Shown here: positions 1 through 12,219 of the stretch, piece after piece
How the letters are laid out: each line of letters begins with the position of its first letter
Position numbering within the stretch: the stretch's first letter is position 1
Assembly (NCBI GenBank): GCA_963966185.1
Contig: CAWZYM010000380.1
Location: 361,001-425,000, forward strand
Reading direction: 5' to 3'
Origin: Rhabditoides inermis
Lineage: Eukaryota > Nematoda > Chromadorea > Rhabditida > Rhabditidae
DNA length: 64,000 nt
Notes under the pieces: generated by a model
What the model was told of the DNA's origin: nothing
The model's input: only the letters and a program-made list of their open reading frames with translations
Databases searched by the model: none
Program-made: the position numbers and the translations under genes

Positions 1-9
1 CATGTTCAG

Positions 10-3000
10 GTGGACATTGCCGGTTCGCCGCTGCCAGACCTCGTCTGGTTCCACAACGGAAAGAGACTCACTGAGGGAAAGAACGTCGAGGTGAGATCAG
101 TTCGAACTAGAGTATATAGTCGGATTGGATCCTATTATGCCATCCGTGAGATTTCATATGTTGTGCAGTTTTGTGCAACACAACGTGTAAGTCTTCAAAT
201 ATCCAAAACGCTTTCATAAGAAAGAATCGAACCCGTGGCCACAACGCAGCGATTGTGCGCTGGCAGCGCGATCTACCACTGCGCCATAGAGGCTCGTACT
301 GAGAGGGCATTGAATTTCAAGGATAGGTTTGCTCGTTATATCTTATCAGTGTGCACTGAAAAGACCAGTGGAGCTTCATGTGCTCTCTCTCCGATCTCGT
401 TAACCGCTGCCTCTGTGGCGCAGTGGTAGTGCGCGCCGCCAGTCCACAATCGCTGCGTCCTGTCCATGGGTTCGATTCCTTCTCATGGAAGCGTTTTGGA
501 TATTTTATGACACGCACGTTGTGTTGCACAAAACTGCACAACATGTGAAATGTCACGGATGGCATTTAGGATCCAACCCGACTATAACAACGCAATATGA
601 TAGTTTCATTCATAGAAACAGAAGTACAGGAAGAAACTATTGGAATCAGTCAACACTGTGTGTTCAGATCGTGTTCCTGTCGGACACGCGCTGCGAGCTA
701 CGCGTCTCCCGCGTCGCCCTCTCCGACCTGGGCACATACTCGGTCGAGGCAAGCAACGTGCATGGAGTCGTCCGCACAAACGGTACGTCTTTTCCCCATG
801 CTGAAACTCCGTCTATACCTACTGTCTTACCCTATTTTTCCTCCTATAGTCAGAATGAGAGAGTTCACCGTTGGCTAGGCTGTTGCAGCGCGAGCAACAC
901 AACTTGAGTCGTCTCTCTGTGTTCGAGTAGCGAGTTTGCTGTCTCACCCCGACCTTGCAGGTTCTCTGAACGTGGGTGAGCCTCGCGCGCACGAGCCGCC
1001 CCGCTTCCTGCAGATGGAAGAGGACGCTGTGTCCGTGCGCAAGGGAGTCGCCTTCCATGATGTGAGTCCAGCACCTGTGGGGAAATGAGGATGGAAAGAA
1101 ATAATCTCCGAACTGAACCGAACTGCTTTTGAAGTATCGAGCCGTGCAGAACAAGGTTCACATGTCATTTTGACAGTTCACGTTTCTTGGATTTCTCAAT
1201 TCTTTTTTTAGAACGTGAAGACCCCTGCCGCTCGTCAGAAGAAGGGCGCGGCGCCGGTGTTCGTCCACGGATTGGAGGACCTTGAACTCAAGGCCGGAGA
1301 CTCGGCCGCCGTCGCCGGAAAACTCAAGAGTCAGTTCAGCAATATAGAGACATTATAGATACACAATAGGCAACTAGATGTCAAATATTACTTATATGCA
1401 GAACTACTATTGTAATAATACGTGTATCTCATTCAGAACGCGCCCGTCACGGTCACCACGGCGGTGCGAAGGGACTGGCGGCGGCAGTGCGAGCAACGGC
1501 GGGGCTGTCGACGGAAGACGAGCCGCCGATGTCGCCCCTCGAGAAGGTGGAGAAGATGGACATGGAGAAGAGGAGGAAGAGCAGGGACGGCAGGGAAGAG
1601 CCCGAAGATGGGGGTGAGTGGGATGAGAGAGGGACCGGGTGAAACGACTAGCGTCTCCTCGCGATCTGAACACATCTGAACACAACAACTTTTTTCCTAC
1701 TGTAATCTGCAAACAATCTTCTTGAGTGAAAATCAACATATATTACTTTCAGCGCTGGACGAGGTGCGCTCGGCGATCGAGACTCGCAACAAACGGCAGT
1801 GCCGACCCAAGTTCATGGTAAAGCCGAAGCCCCGCAAGGCACTGGAGGAGGGCAAGAGCCTGCGACTCAAGGCCGCCCTCTCCGCCAATCCACCCGCCGA
1901 CATTCACTGGGACAAGGTGGGCGGAGCGCACAGGGGCGGGGCTTATCCGGTGGTGACATTGCAGAACGGAATGATCCTGGAGACTGGCAACAAGTATTCC
2001 ATCTACAACGACGGAGATTTCTACTATCTGGAGGTACAGTTCCCGCCAATGTCTTCACGTTTCAAACAACGTACCCGGAATGTGTTCCTTGTCGTGAATA
2101 ATTAGAATTTTGCAAACGAAAAATTAGGATCGGCGCGAAGCGCCGATCGTTTGAGTCCTATCCAGCGGCGTGCAGAACCGCTCGGCCCAGAGGGCCGCCA
2201 AAATCGCTTGTAAATCATTAAAATAATAAATGTTTCAGAGCTATATCATGATCTTGTCTCTAAATCGTCCGTTGAACAACTATAAACAAAAACAAAACAT
2301 GAAACAATAGTTTAATACCCAAAAATATGTTCGCTGGTTAGGTCTGCACGTCTGTCAGTTGTGCAGCTGTTCGCTGATTCGCTGAAAGACCCGCTCACTA
2401 GTCCCGCCCCCGCGCGCTCATTGGTTCGTGATGCGGAATGTGTGCGGGAGAGCGCGATAATGCGATAATGTGCCCACTGTTTGTGATTTGCGTCGTCGTT
2501 CACGCGCGTTGTTTTGCTGTTGTTATCTTTGTTGTTTAAAATACATTTTGAAAAAAGAAAATTTCTTCGAAATTCAACAAAAGGACATTCATTCTCTTCT
2601 GAAAAGTACAAGCGTAATTCAACAAAAGTAATTCATCAATTCAACAAAAGCACATGCATAAAACTATTATTTCTACACTAAACTATAAACACAAACCTGC
2701 TCTCTCAAAAGGATCACATCATTGTAAACTTAACGATTGTTCTATAGCTGTTTATTGATTTTCACAATACTTTCATAAGAAATAAGAAAATATATTATAT
2801 AGCCCCTATTAATAAATTATCGATAAAGTATACGTTTTTTTTTTACATATCGTTTGAGAGAGCAGGTTTGTGTTTATAGTTTAGTGTAGAAATAATAGTT
2901 TTATGCATGTGCTTCTGTTGAATTGAGGTGAACCCAAACAGCTACTTTACGCTTGTACTTTTCAGAAGAGAATCTCAATTGGATTTCATTATGCAATGCA

Positions 3001-5643
3001 AAATACAATCAATAACAGGTTCATCATGTGTCGAAGTTCGACCGAGGATTCTACAACTGCACCGCGTCTAACACGGAAAGCATGGCGACGTGCACATCGG
3101 AGGTGCGCTCCCTTTTTGTCTCTCTCTCATTCTCTTATCCTCTCACCTCTCTCTCTCTCTCCAGGTGGATGTGGTCTCGGCCATTGACACCGCCGGTGGC
3201 TCGTCGTCTCACCGCCGCAGGAGCCGCAAGGAACCCAAGGCTCCCGCATTCATCGAACAACTACCCAACACCATCAAGGTACGAAAATACAGTGAGGAAA
3301 CATACGTGCAGACATTTTGAATCAAAAATTTGATAATAATCAATGAGTTGGTGTGTAGAGCGTCTCCCATTCCGTGCCCGTTTCAGTCGACGGCGGGCGA
3401 GTCAGTGTCTGTGGAATGCAGTGTATCTGGCTATCCCGCACCCGCTATCACATGGAACAGGAACGGAGCCGCGCTCGCACCTCAGGTATGTCCCACATAA
3501 TCCCTCCCTCTCTCCCCCTACCTCTAGCCCCTCTACCCTCTCTCTCTAGCTCGACCGCTACATCATGTCGTACGACGGCGAGTGCGCGTCTCTTCGATTC
3601 GCCGGCCTCTCTCCCTCGGACGAGGGAGTCTACATGTGCAAGGCCGAAAACGAGCACGGACAGTGCACCAGTCAAGTGCGTCTCTCTCTCTCTCTCTCAC
3701 TCTCTCCCTCCCTCCCTCTGACCCTCCTTTCTCTCATAATTTTCCATCTTCAGATGACTGTCACAGTTACCCCCAATCAGAACAAGGACAACGACGGAGC
3801 GCCGCCCGCTTTCAAAGTGGACAAGGTATCTATCGATTATTTATTTATTTATTATATTGATTATTAATTGAATGTGTTCAGATCAAGGAGATCTTCCGCT
3901 CTCGCGACGGAGAATCTGTGGAGCTCAAGACCGAACTCGTTCAAGGTATTTCTTAATTCAATATAGACATTTCAACATTATTATTCAGTACACATACACA
4001 TTACATATCAATTGTCTGAATTTACATGTCATACACATTTTTTTTTAAATTTTATCCATTTAATCTTTCTGATACAGGATCTGAGCCGGTGACTATTCGC
4101 TGGCTGCGCAACAAGATGCAAGTCGCCGACTCTTCTTCATTCAAGGTACCCTATACAGTACCTGCATTTCAATACAGTACACGTGTAATAACCCGCCTGC
4201 TTACAGTACTCCCGCTCTGGCGGTGTGTGCTCTCTGTTGATTGCGGACGCTTTCCCGGAGGATGCGGGAGACTACACATGTGAGGCTCGCAACCAGTGGG
4301 GAAGCGCCAAGTGTATCATGCGACTGGACATCAGGAGTGAGTGAGAGGGAGAGACGAGAGACTTGAGAGAAGGAGAGATGAAGAGAGCTTACTCTGCTTC
4401 TCTAGGCGACGAGCGCTCCGAGGCTGAGGAGGCGCCGAAGATCCACAACCCTCCCAAGACCCTGGCTGCCGATCCGGGAAGAAACGCCCGCGTCGCCATC
4501 AAGGTATGCTTCTGGTCTCGGATACTCGCTATAAATCGCGAGCTGTGGGGTAGATAAGAGGAATAGGGTGATAAATAAGAGATTCTGCAAGCGAGGTGGC
4601 TCGAATGACGGTTGTGTGTTGCAGGTGACGGGCCACCCGGACCCGGTGATTGCCTGGCTGCGCGACGGCCAGCACATTCAGGCCGAAGACGACAAGTTCG
4701 CCATCGCAGCCGACGGAGACACCTTCACACTCACCATCCGCGACGTCACCCGCAAGGACGCCGGAAAGTGAGTGGGGGGACTGGTGCGGAACCAGACTGG
4801 TGCGACTGGTGCTGACTGGTGCTGACTGGTGCTCGTTGCAGGTACACTCTCAAGGCGATGAACGTGGCGGGCGCGTACCAGGTGCATGTGCAGGTCTCCG
4901 TCAACGAACCCGACACGTGAGTGTGACGTCACCCGGATGGCGTGAACGCAATGACATGTGTGTGTTGCAGGTCGGGTTCGTCTCTTCCGAAGATCCTGTC
5001 TCCGCCCGTGTCGGTGCAGTGCTCTCTGGGCGGGAAGGCCGAGATGGCCGTCAAGTTCGACGGCCGGCCAGAGCCCACCTGCACCTGGTACAAGGCAGAG
5101 AAGAAGCTCGTGCACGGTGAGTGCACACTGGTGCTGTGGTGCGGCCACTGGTGCTGACTGGTTCCTTTTCAGAACAGCACGGTTTCGCCATCCATTCCAC
5201 CTCGCATCACTCTACTCTCAAGATTGCGCAGGTGAGAAAACAATATGACTGTCCCTCACAAACACGGTTCCAATGTCGAACGATTGCAGGTGGACAAGTC
5301 TCACTTTGGTGAGTATCTGTGCTCCGTCCGTAACGCGTACGGAGAGGACATTGCGTCCGCTATGATTCTGCTCGAGGGTGAGTGTGTCTGTCCGTACATG
5401 TGTCTGTCTGTCTGTCTGTCTGTCCCCGTCCAGTCCCTCTATGTGTGTTCAGTCTTGCGTCTATGTTGTGCCGTGTCGGTGTGTCGTCTTCTTGTTGCTG
5501 CCAAGGAGTGCGACCGTGCTGCCCGACTAGTGTATGTGTTTACATGTTTGTTTACGATATCTCTTTTTTGTTTACATCATTTTTTTTCAGGCACTGCGGC
5601 TCCAATCAGAGCCCATCGCCGCACCACCGATTCGCAGAAATGA
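10..5643 (+). CDS. unc-22: Twitchin-like muscle Ig protein, C-terminal exons (5' end outside window)
   Basis: Giant sarcomeric Ig/Fn3 protein of the twitchin/titin group; only the C-terminal Ig tail is here, with no kinase or Fn3 visible. Exons that join in frame: 10-90, 668-782, 961-1061, 1212-1329, 1437-1613, 1753-1916, 1965-2033, 3019-3102, 3165-3278, 3387-3485, 3550-3675, 3754-3825, 3882-3945, 4078-4145, 4207-4336, 4406-4503, 4625-4767, 4842-4916, 4971-5116, 5173-5231, 5290-5377 and 5591-5643 (TGA). About six I-set Ig units show the conserved Trp (e.g. IRWLRN, VIAWLRDG) and the D-x-G-x-Y-x-C signature (DRGFYNCTA, DEGVYMCKA, EDAGDYTCEA). The stretch NKYSIYNDGDFYYLE continuing into VHHVSKFDRGFYNC looks like nematode twitchin from memory. 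A basic, disordered linker (about 1437-1613) separates two Ig units. Introns 90-668 and 2033-3019 carry inverted-repeat elements. Family is firm; twitchin rather than another titin relative is likely. Confidence 0.8.
115..591. repeat. Fold-back element with a tRNA-like segment in each arm
   Basis: Lies in a twitchin intron. The ends TATAGTCGG and CCGACTATA are inverted, and the two arms (about 190 bp each) match in opposite orientation around a centre near 305-410. Each arm holds a tRNA-like stretch: minus strand about 226-303 and plus strand about 409-488. The plus copy has a canonical A box (TGGCGCAGTGG) and B box (GGTTCGATTCC). Two SINEs inserted head to head would look similar, but the matching extends beyond the tRNA-like part to the outer ends, which favours one inverted-repeat element. 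Confidence 0.7.
2588..2977. repeat. Fold-back MITE in twitchin intron
   Basis: Outer ends match as inverted copies (CTTCTGAAAAGTACAAGCG against CGCTTGTACTTTTCAGAAG) and the arms extend inward about 130 bp to ACAAACCTGCTCTCTC and its complement. The centre is AT-rich with no ORF. The inner motifs CAACAAAAGC-CATGCAT and ACAAACCTGCTCT recur in the element at 9650-9898, so these are probably related families. Confidence 0.7.
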
Positions 5644-6114
5644 TGTGAAGGACCAAGCTGCCCCCCCCCCCCTCATCTCTAGACTTCTATTCTATCCCCC
5701 CATTCTTTCTACTTTCACTCGACCGACAGCGGCGGCCGCTCGGATTGCTGCCTGAGCCCCCGCCCCGCTTCTTTTCTGTTCCGCCACTGCCCTCTCCCTG
5801 TCTGTTTGCTGCCAGGTGCGGAGACTGGTGGTGGCATCCTTGTTTCCTGGTTTCTGGTTCCGATTTTTGTTTGCTTTCTTTCGTCCCAGCCGCCTATCAG
5901 TGCGCGCATAGCATATTTCTAATGACAGGGTAGTTGTATCGTGGAGGGATGATCTGTTTCCTGTGCGGAAGAGTGTGACGTCACTGGCCCGACGCCACGC
6001 CTCCGCCGACTCCGCCCCTCTCAGTTATTCCATTTGTACTCACACAAGAATATTGAATATTCGTACCCTGTTGTATTATTTCTCTTTTTTCTGTGCGCGC
6101 ACAGCTGGTTGATA

Positions 6115-6131
6115 AATAAATATATAATAAA
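6115..6131 (+). terminator. Probable polyadenylation signals of the twitchin gene
   Basis: Two AATAAA hexamers lie about 470 bp after the twitchin stop codon. The 5644-6110 stretch looks like 3' UTR and flanking DNA with no further exon visible. From 6132 to the CWF19L1 stop at 6585 on the other strand there is only low-complexity GA sequence and AT-rich DNA, so the two genes converge. Confidence 0.5.
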
Positions 6132-6584
6132 TATGTGTTGTTTTTGTGAGTGCTGACAAGACGGAGTGTGAGAGGAGTAGGCAGAAAAAGTGTGAGAGGA
6201 GTGGGCAGAAGACGCCCCCTGCGTTATTCGTTTTGATTTGTACTGACATGACGATAAATGTTCCATATGAAATTCTTCTGAATGTGAAATATGCATGGAG
6301 AGAGAGGGGAGAGAGAGGGAGAGGGAGAGAGGGGGGGAGATAGACCAAAACAACGCTCCACAAAAGCAGTTGTCCAAAATCATCTCCGCAACCATAGACG
6401 ATTTAGAACCAACATAATTTACTGTATAAATTAACACCAAATATAACAACGTGAACATTTCAGTTACAGTTACAATACACAACAATCAGATTTCAGATAT
6501 CAGAGAGTAATCATACATGAGTCAACAATAATAAATAACAAACAAACTGCAACGAACACCGAATCAGTCACTGTTGTCACCACA

Positions 6585-9500
6585 TCAGTCACTGTTGTCA
6601 TCGTCAGCAAAGTCGAACGGCTTGAACCTAGAAAGAAATGTCTCTCCTTCTTCCTCCCCTCTCTCTCTTCCCATCTCTCATCCCTCACCTCTCCTGCAAC
6701 TTCTTCGTCACTTCCGTCTCCTTCTCCTTTCCCAGTTCGCACTGCCTCCAATCCACTTTCTCCTCACAGTTGAGAACACCAGAAGAAGCGAGCGCCTACA
6801 AAAACAACGACATAATATTATAATAATAATGATGCAATGATCTAGTATCTTAGGCACTACTGTATGCTTCATATCATTATGATTGTGTTGTCATATTCAG
6901 ATATAACGATTCCGGATAAACGATTGATTGATTGATTGATAATATTATGTAAGTCAATTAATTGACTGTAATCGAGATAATTTCGATTTACGATTAAGTG
7001 AATCTATGCGCGACTATCAATAGAGTAATTCGAGATTCGATGCCGCATCCGTCATCGCGGATTCTGATTCCTGGTAACAAAATTCGTAACATCTAGAATG
7101 TATTACTCTACTGCATCCCCTCCAGTGTCGTTGTTCACAGGTCACATACATTTTCACGAGAAACGCAAGTTAGTGTTGTTTTTTTAAATGTAGTCTTTCC
7201 GCCCGTTCACCTCTCGTCCAAACTGTAGGGGGAAGTTCTGCATCTGTCGGGTGAAGAGACGGGTGCCATCCGGGAGCTCAGCGAAGAAGTACGGACAGCC
7301 CTCGTTCACCAGATCCCACAACTAAACGCACACAGGATACAGGATATTCTCTTCTCCCCTCACATCTCTGCCTCCCTCCTTTTCTCTCCTCATTCTCTTC
7401 CCTTCTCATCTTTCTCCTCTCTCTCTCTCTCACCTGGTCTCCTTCGTCGATCGCGCTCAGTTCGATGCCGTGCATCGACGCCTCAAAACAACTCACTTTA
7501 TTTATGTTTCACAGCCTGATTTTCATATAATAAATGACATACACAACGATTCTTTCCAAATTTCGCAACATAAAAATAATTACACTTCAATTAACCCGAT
7601 AACCCGTGAGATTGGCAACTGAGTTGACGAAGAAATTCAATATCACATATCTGTAAAGGGATTCCCTCTGGTCCTCTGCTTCTCCCTTTCTTTTCTTCCT
7701 TTCCTCTCTCTCTCTCTCCCTTCTCCCACCTGATTGACGAATGCATTGCGGAGTCCCTTGGCACACGCCTTCGGAACAGGCACCATTTGCACCTCAACAC
7801 AGCATTGTTAGACAGGAAGGTAGAATCACGGGTTTTTTTTTTATAAAAACCCGGGATTCCACCTTCCTGCCCTAGTATGTAGATCATTTGCAACATATTC
7901 TACGGTTCAAATATATATGATAACCGAAGTGAATTGAAACATCACAATCAAAATTTGTACTTCACCAAGTCGTGTACAACTAAAACTACTACAATGTCTG
8001 AATTAACTTGATTCTTTGTTTCAGTACTGGGAGCTACGACTCTCATATATAGGAACTAAAAAAAACTACCTGTAGATGCTGGGTCCTGTAGTTCCTCTCA
8101 AAGCACACCAGCACCTTCCCCGCCTGAAAATGTTGAAATTGTCAATTCAAAGAGAGAAGGGGAGAGAGATAGGACAGAGGAGAGAGAAAGAGGGCCCAGA
8201 GGTGCGCTCTTTCATCACTGCCATACCTTGTCCGCGGCGAGAGTGAACGCCTGCTTGTACTTCTCCACCTCATCTCGAACATTCGACGGAGCAGCCACCA
8301 GAGACTGGATGTGACCTGCAAAACTGTGGATGATCATCTACAACTATTGCATGCCATAGCAAACCATAAACGATTCTAAAGAAGCATGCGTGACTGACTG
8401 AACTCTGCAGCCCGCACACATCTCCATGTCATTCGCATACCTCTCACTCATCCTTAACTCATTTCCCTGCGCACTCGTGTCTAGCCTTGCCATGTCTGCC
8501 CCGTCCTTCCACCCCCCCCCCCCCCCCACTCGCCATTCCTCCTCCTCCCTTCCCTCCCAACGGACGTCCCTCCTCCTCCTCCTCCTTCTACTGACATGAT
8601 CGCCACCACCCACGTCCCCAACCGTCAGTCGCGCATTCCTTCCCTCACCCTCCCAACCTCATTCCAGTGGCGCTGCCGACTGACTGTATCTTCCAGCACG
8701 CCCATATCGAGGTACTCTCTCCCTCCCTTCCTTCCTCTATTTTTTTCCTCTCTTTCTCCCAGCCCTACTTCCTCCCCCGTCTCCATTTCTCTCACCCTCC
8801 CTCTCTCGCAGGCGACCCCCGGCTCTTCCATCCTCCTCTCCTCTCCCCGTCTCCTGTCCGATGCCTACTCTGGCGAGCACGAATGGTCGACGGCCGCCAA
8901 TCGATTCACCTCCACCGCCTACACACTCGTCACGGTACGGTAGAATAAAGTACTCCACGGGTTACTGCATACTACAGTACCTTGTAGGACTCGTCTGCGC
9001 ATCTCATCGTGCACGGAGTGTCTCACTCTGACAGTGGCGTGTATTGCTGGACGTGGACCAACGACAATGGAGAGACCAGGGACAAGTACTTCACTGTGCG
9101 TAGTTTCATCCCTGGCCTCTTTGTGAAAATGATCGCTATTCTGTCATCGCCTTTCTTTCGATCATCTTGAGAAGAGATGAATTCGAGTTTATCAATTGTT
9201 ACCATAGTTGACTATCACAGTATAGTGACATACTGACAAAAAGACAAAACAAATTTACTATATTCTACTCTCTACAGGTCACAGTACAGCCCAAGAGCAC
9301 GCCGCAGACCGTTCCTGCCGTGAGTTCCCTCTGTCTCGCCTCATCCCCCTCCTACTCTCTCTCTCTCTCTCTCTTTCTTTATTTCTCTCTATTTCTCTCT
9401 CTGTCTCATTCCTCCTTTCCCCAACTCCTGCCATCTACCTCCAGGACTGCACATCTTCTGCTGTCTAGAGGGAAGGGACCATCGATTCATATCACAACGC

Positions 9501-10006
9501 CTTCAAGACTCATACCAACTCACTTTTCGCTCAACTGACTACTCAATAAACCATTTCGTAATATCATGTTTTGCAATACTAAATACTAGTAAAGGTTATA
9601 CGGATAATACATACCACATGATTATCTTTAAAAAAGACTGGCGTAAAAGTAGAGTTTGTGTTATTGTTTATTCGACGTAATGCAACAAAAGCTCATGCAT
9701 TATTCTATCAGTCGAAATAGTCAACAAACCTGCTCTTTTTGCAATGTAGGAGAGCAAAAATATTACCTCCGTATTAACGTTGAGACATCGACTATATCTG
9801 GTTCAACGATTCAAGCAGGTTTGTGTACTATTTCGACTGATAGAATGATTCATGAGCTTTTGTTGCATTACGTCGAATAAACAATAACACAAACTCTAGA
9901 TAATGAATGCACTTTTATTGAATTTCGTGGAAATATAATTACATTAGCATAAACCACATTTCACTCCTCTTATTGAATCCCCCATTGAGACTAATATTTA
10001 CTATGG

Positions 10007-10038
<32 letters not shown>

Positions 10039-11730
10039 ACTCTCTGATACATTTCTGTGATATTCTTATTCCTCCGGATATGTGATAATTACGTGTAACA
10101 CCATGGTCCTGTACTGACGAGCTAGTTAGCCTTGGACCCACCATGGTGTGAATCTACCGTGTAAGGTAGCGTTATTTTACTTTTAATACGTGCTCATTTC
10201 CTGTCTGCAGGTTAATGGGTCGAAACAGGACACTGTTTCTAGTATCTACGTGGTTACAAGTGATTACGTTATGATTGTCATACGTGTTCTCTCTTTCTGA
10301 TTATTACTCTTTCTTCACTGTCTGTCTGTCTTTCCGGATCGATATCTCTCTTCAATTTCTACCCTATTTGTTGATTTCTTTCAAAAAAGTTTTCTCTTAT
10401 ACTAATATCGCAAAATTCCAAATATCTCGTCAATAGCGATCTCCTTATCATAGTTATCACCTATTCTCTTAACTATGAAGAAAAATTTCAAAACAATTCA
10501 ACTAGAACCAAATTTGAAGAGTAGGTGAATCGACCTAGAAAAAGTCGATAGCCGCGATACCAGATACCTGTGACCTCATCTTCATGCCCAAATAGGCGAA
10601 TGTACCCAAAATGCACCCAAAGTTCATGATCTTCGATTTCTATAAAAATTGAATAGAAGAAAGATTACGTAGAATAGATTACAGAAACTGGTTTTCTTTT
10701 TTGAAAAGTCACCAAATATGGCGAATATGATCGACTTTTCGTACAGACGAGATGGAGGGTCCAATTTGTAAACTTAAGCTTTTATGGGCAAAAAAGCCCT
10801 TCTGTCGAAGTTTCAGATCGATCGGACTTTGTCTTCATACAGTATTAGACATTTTCTGAGCGCGCGTTACTTGCTGGGGTCGCGCCCACCGGATTGCTCG
10901 CTACCAGCCGCCAGGTCAACCGATCGATATCGAATAGTTGGCATTCGCAATCACTGACCCATATCCATTCAGTTGTGTCTTTTTTTGATAGGAATATGTC
11001 TAAATATAACAAAATGGATTGAGTCAGTCGAAAAAGACAAAATTTCTATCTTCAACGAATAACTTTGAGAAAACGAAAAGTTGAAGGTTGAAAGTTAAGT
11101 AAAATGTTTCGAGACGTCAATAGATAGTGCTTTCTAACGATCAATCAATAACACGCAATAGATGTATCACAAAGAGAACGCGAATTTGGATCAGGTGGTT
11201 TCGACTCCTAGCATCTTACCACCTGAGCCCCCAAATCAACTTCCAACTGTTTCAAACTCCTTCACACGTGCGCACAACGTGTTAGGGCGCGCCAGCCGGC
11301 TTCTTTTCTCGAAGTCATTGTAGACGTAATATAGAACTATGTACTGCTTCTTTTTTCAGTTGAAACTAAGTTTTGAGTTTATTACTTGTACTCTTGTACA
11401 TATTCAGCCTGAAATTCCGCTTTTCGATGCAGTACAGTGTCGAGTGGAAGTGAGGTGAGGTGAGAATCGAGTTCACCTTACATGTCATTTGGCAAGCACA
11501 GGCGGTCAAATTATATTTTTAGAACGTGAGAGAATAGACAGTAGGAAGAGAAGACAGTAGAGAAGAGAGTAGTACTTTCTGTTTAAAAAAGTTTTTACAT
11601 AACTGTCTCTCGAAAGTCGCAGTGACTACTGCAGATGTGAGAATAGAAGAGTAGACAGAAGGTACCATAGTACTGTCTCTAGAAAGTTGTTGTCACCGCA
11701 GCGGGGACGTGAAAGTATATCAGAGAGAGA

Positions 11731-11765
<35 letters not shown>

Positions 11766-12095
11766 AGAGAGAGAAAAGAGGAGATAGAAGGGAGAGTAGA
11801 CATAACTGTCTCTCGAAAGTCGCAGTGATAGTGATTACTGCAGATGTGAGAGTGAAAGTGGAAGAGGTGACGAGAGGTGAAAGTAGACAGAAGAAAACAT
11901 AGTAATGTCTCTAGAAAGTTGTTGTCACAGTAGAAGAAAAAGATGCAGTAGACAAACAAGAGCATAGTATTAGTATTGTCTCTAGAAAGTTGACAGTAGA
12001 CAATAGAGAATATAATACTGTTTCTAGAGAATATAATACTGAGAGAGAAAGAGAAAGAGAGAAAGAGATAGCGAGAAAGCGAGACAGTGGGAGAG

Positions 12096-12149
<54 letters not shown>

Positions 12150-12172
12150 AGGGGAGAGTAGAACTGTGTTGA

Positions 12173-12219
<47 letters not shown>

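Noticed and set aside
409..488. Functional tRNA gene
   Set aside because: A and B boxes are good, but the copy lies in a fold-back arm inside an intron and I could not form a full acceptor stem; kept as tRNA-like.
2111..2150. Helitron end at the GGATCGGCGCGAAGCGCCGATC hairpin
   Set aside because: Hairpin is perfect but no CTRR follows; could be any inverted repeat.
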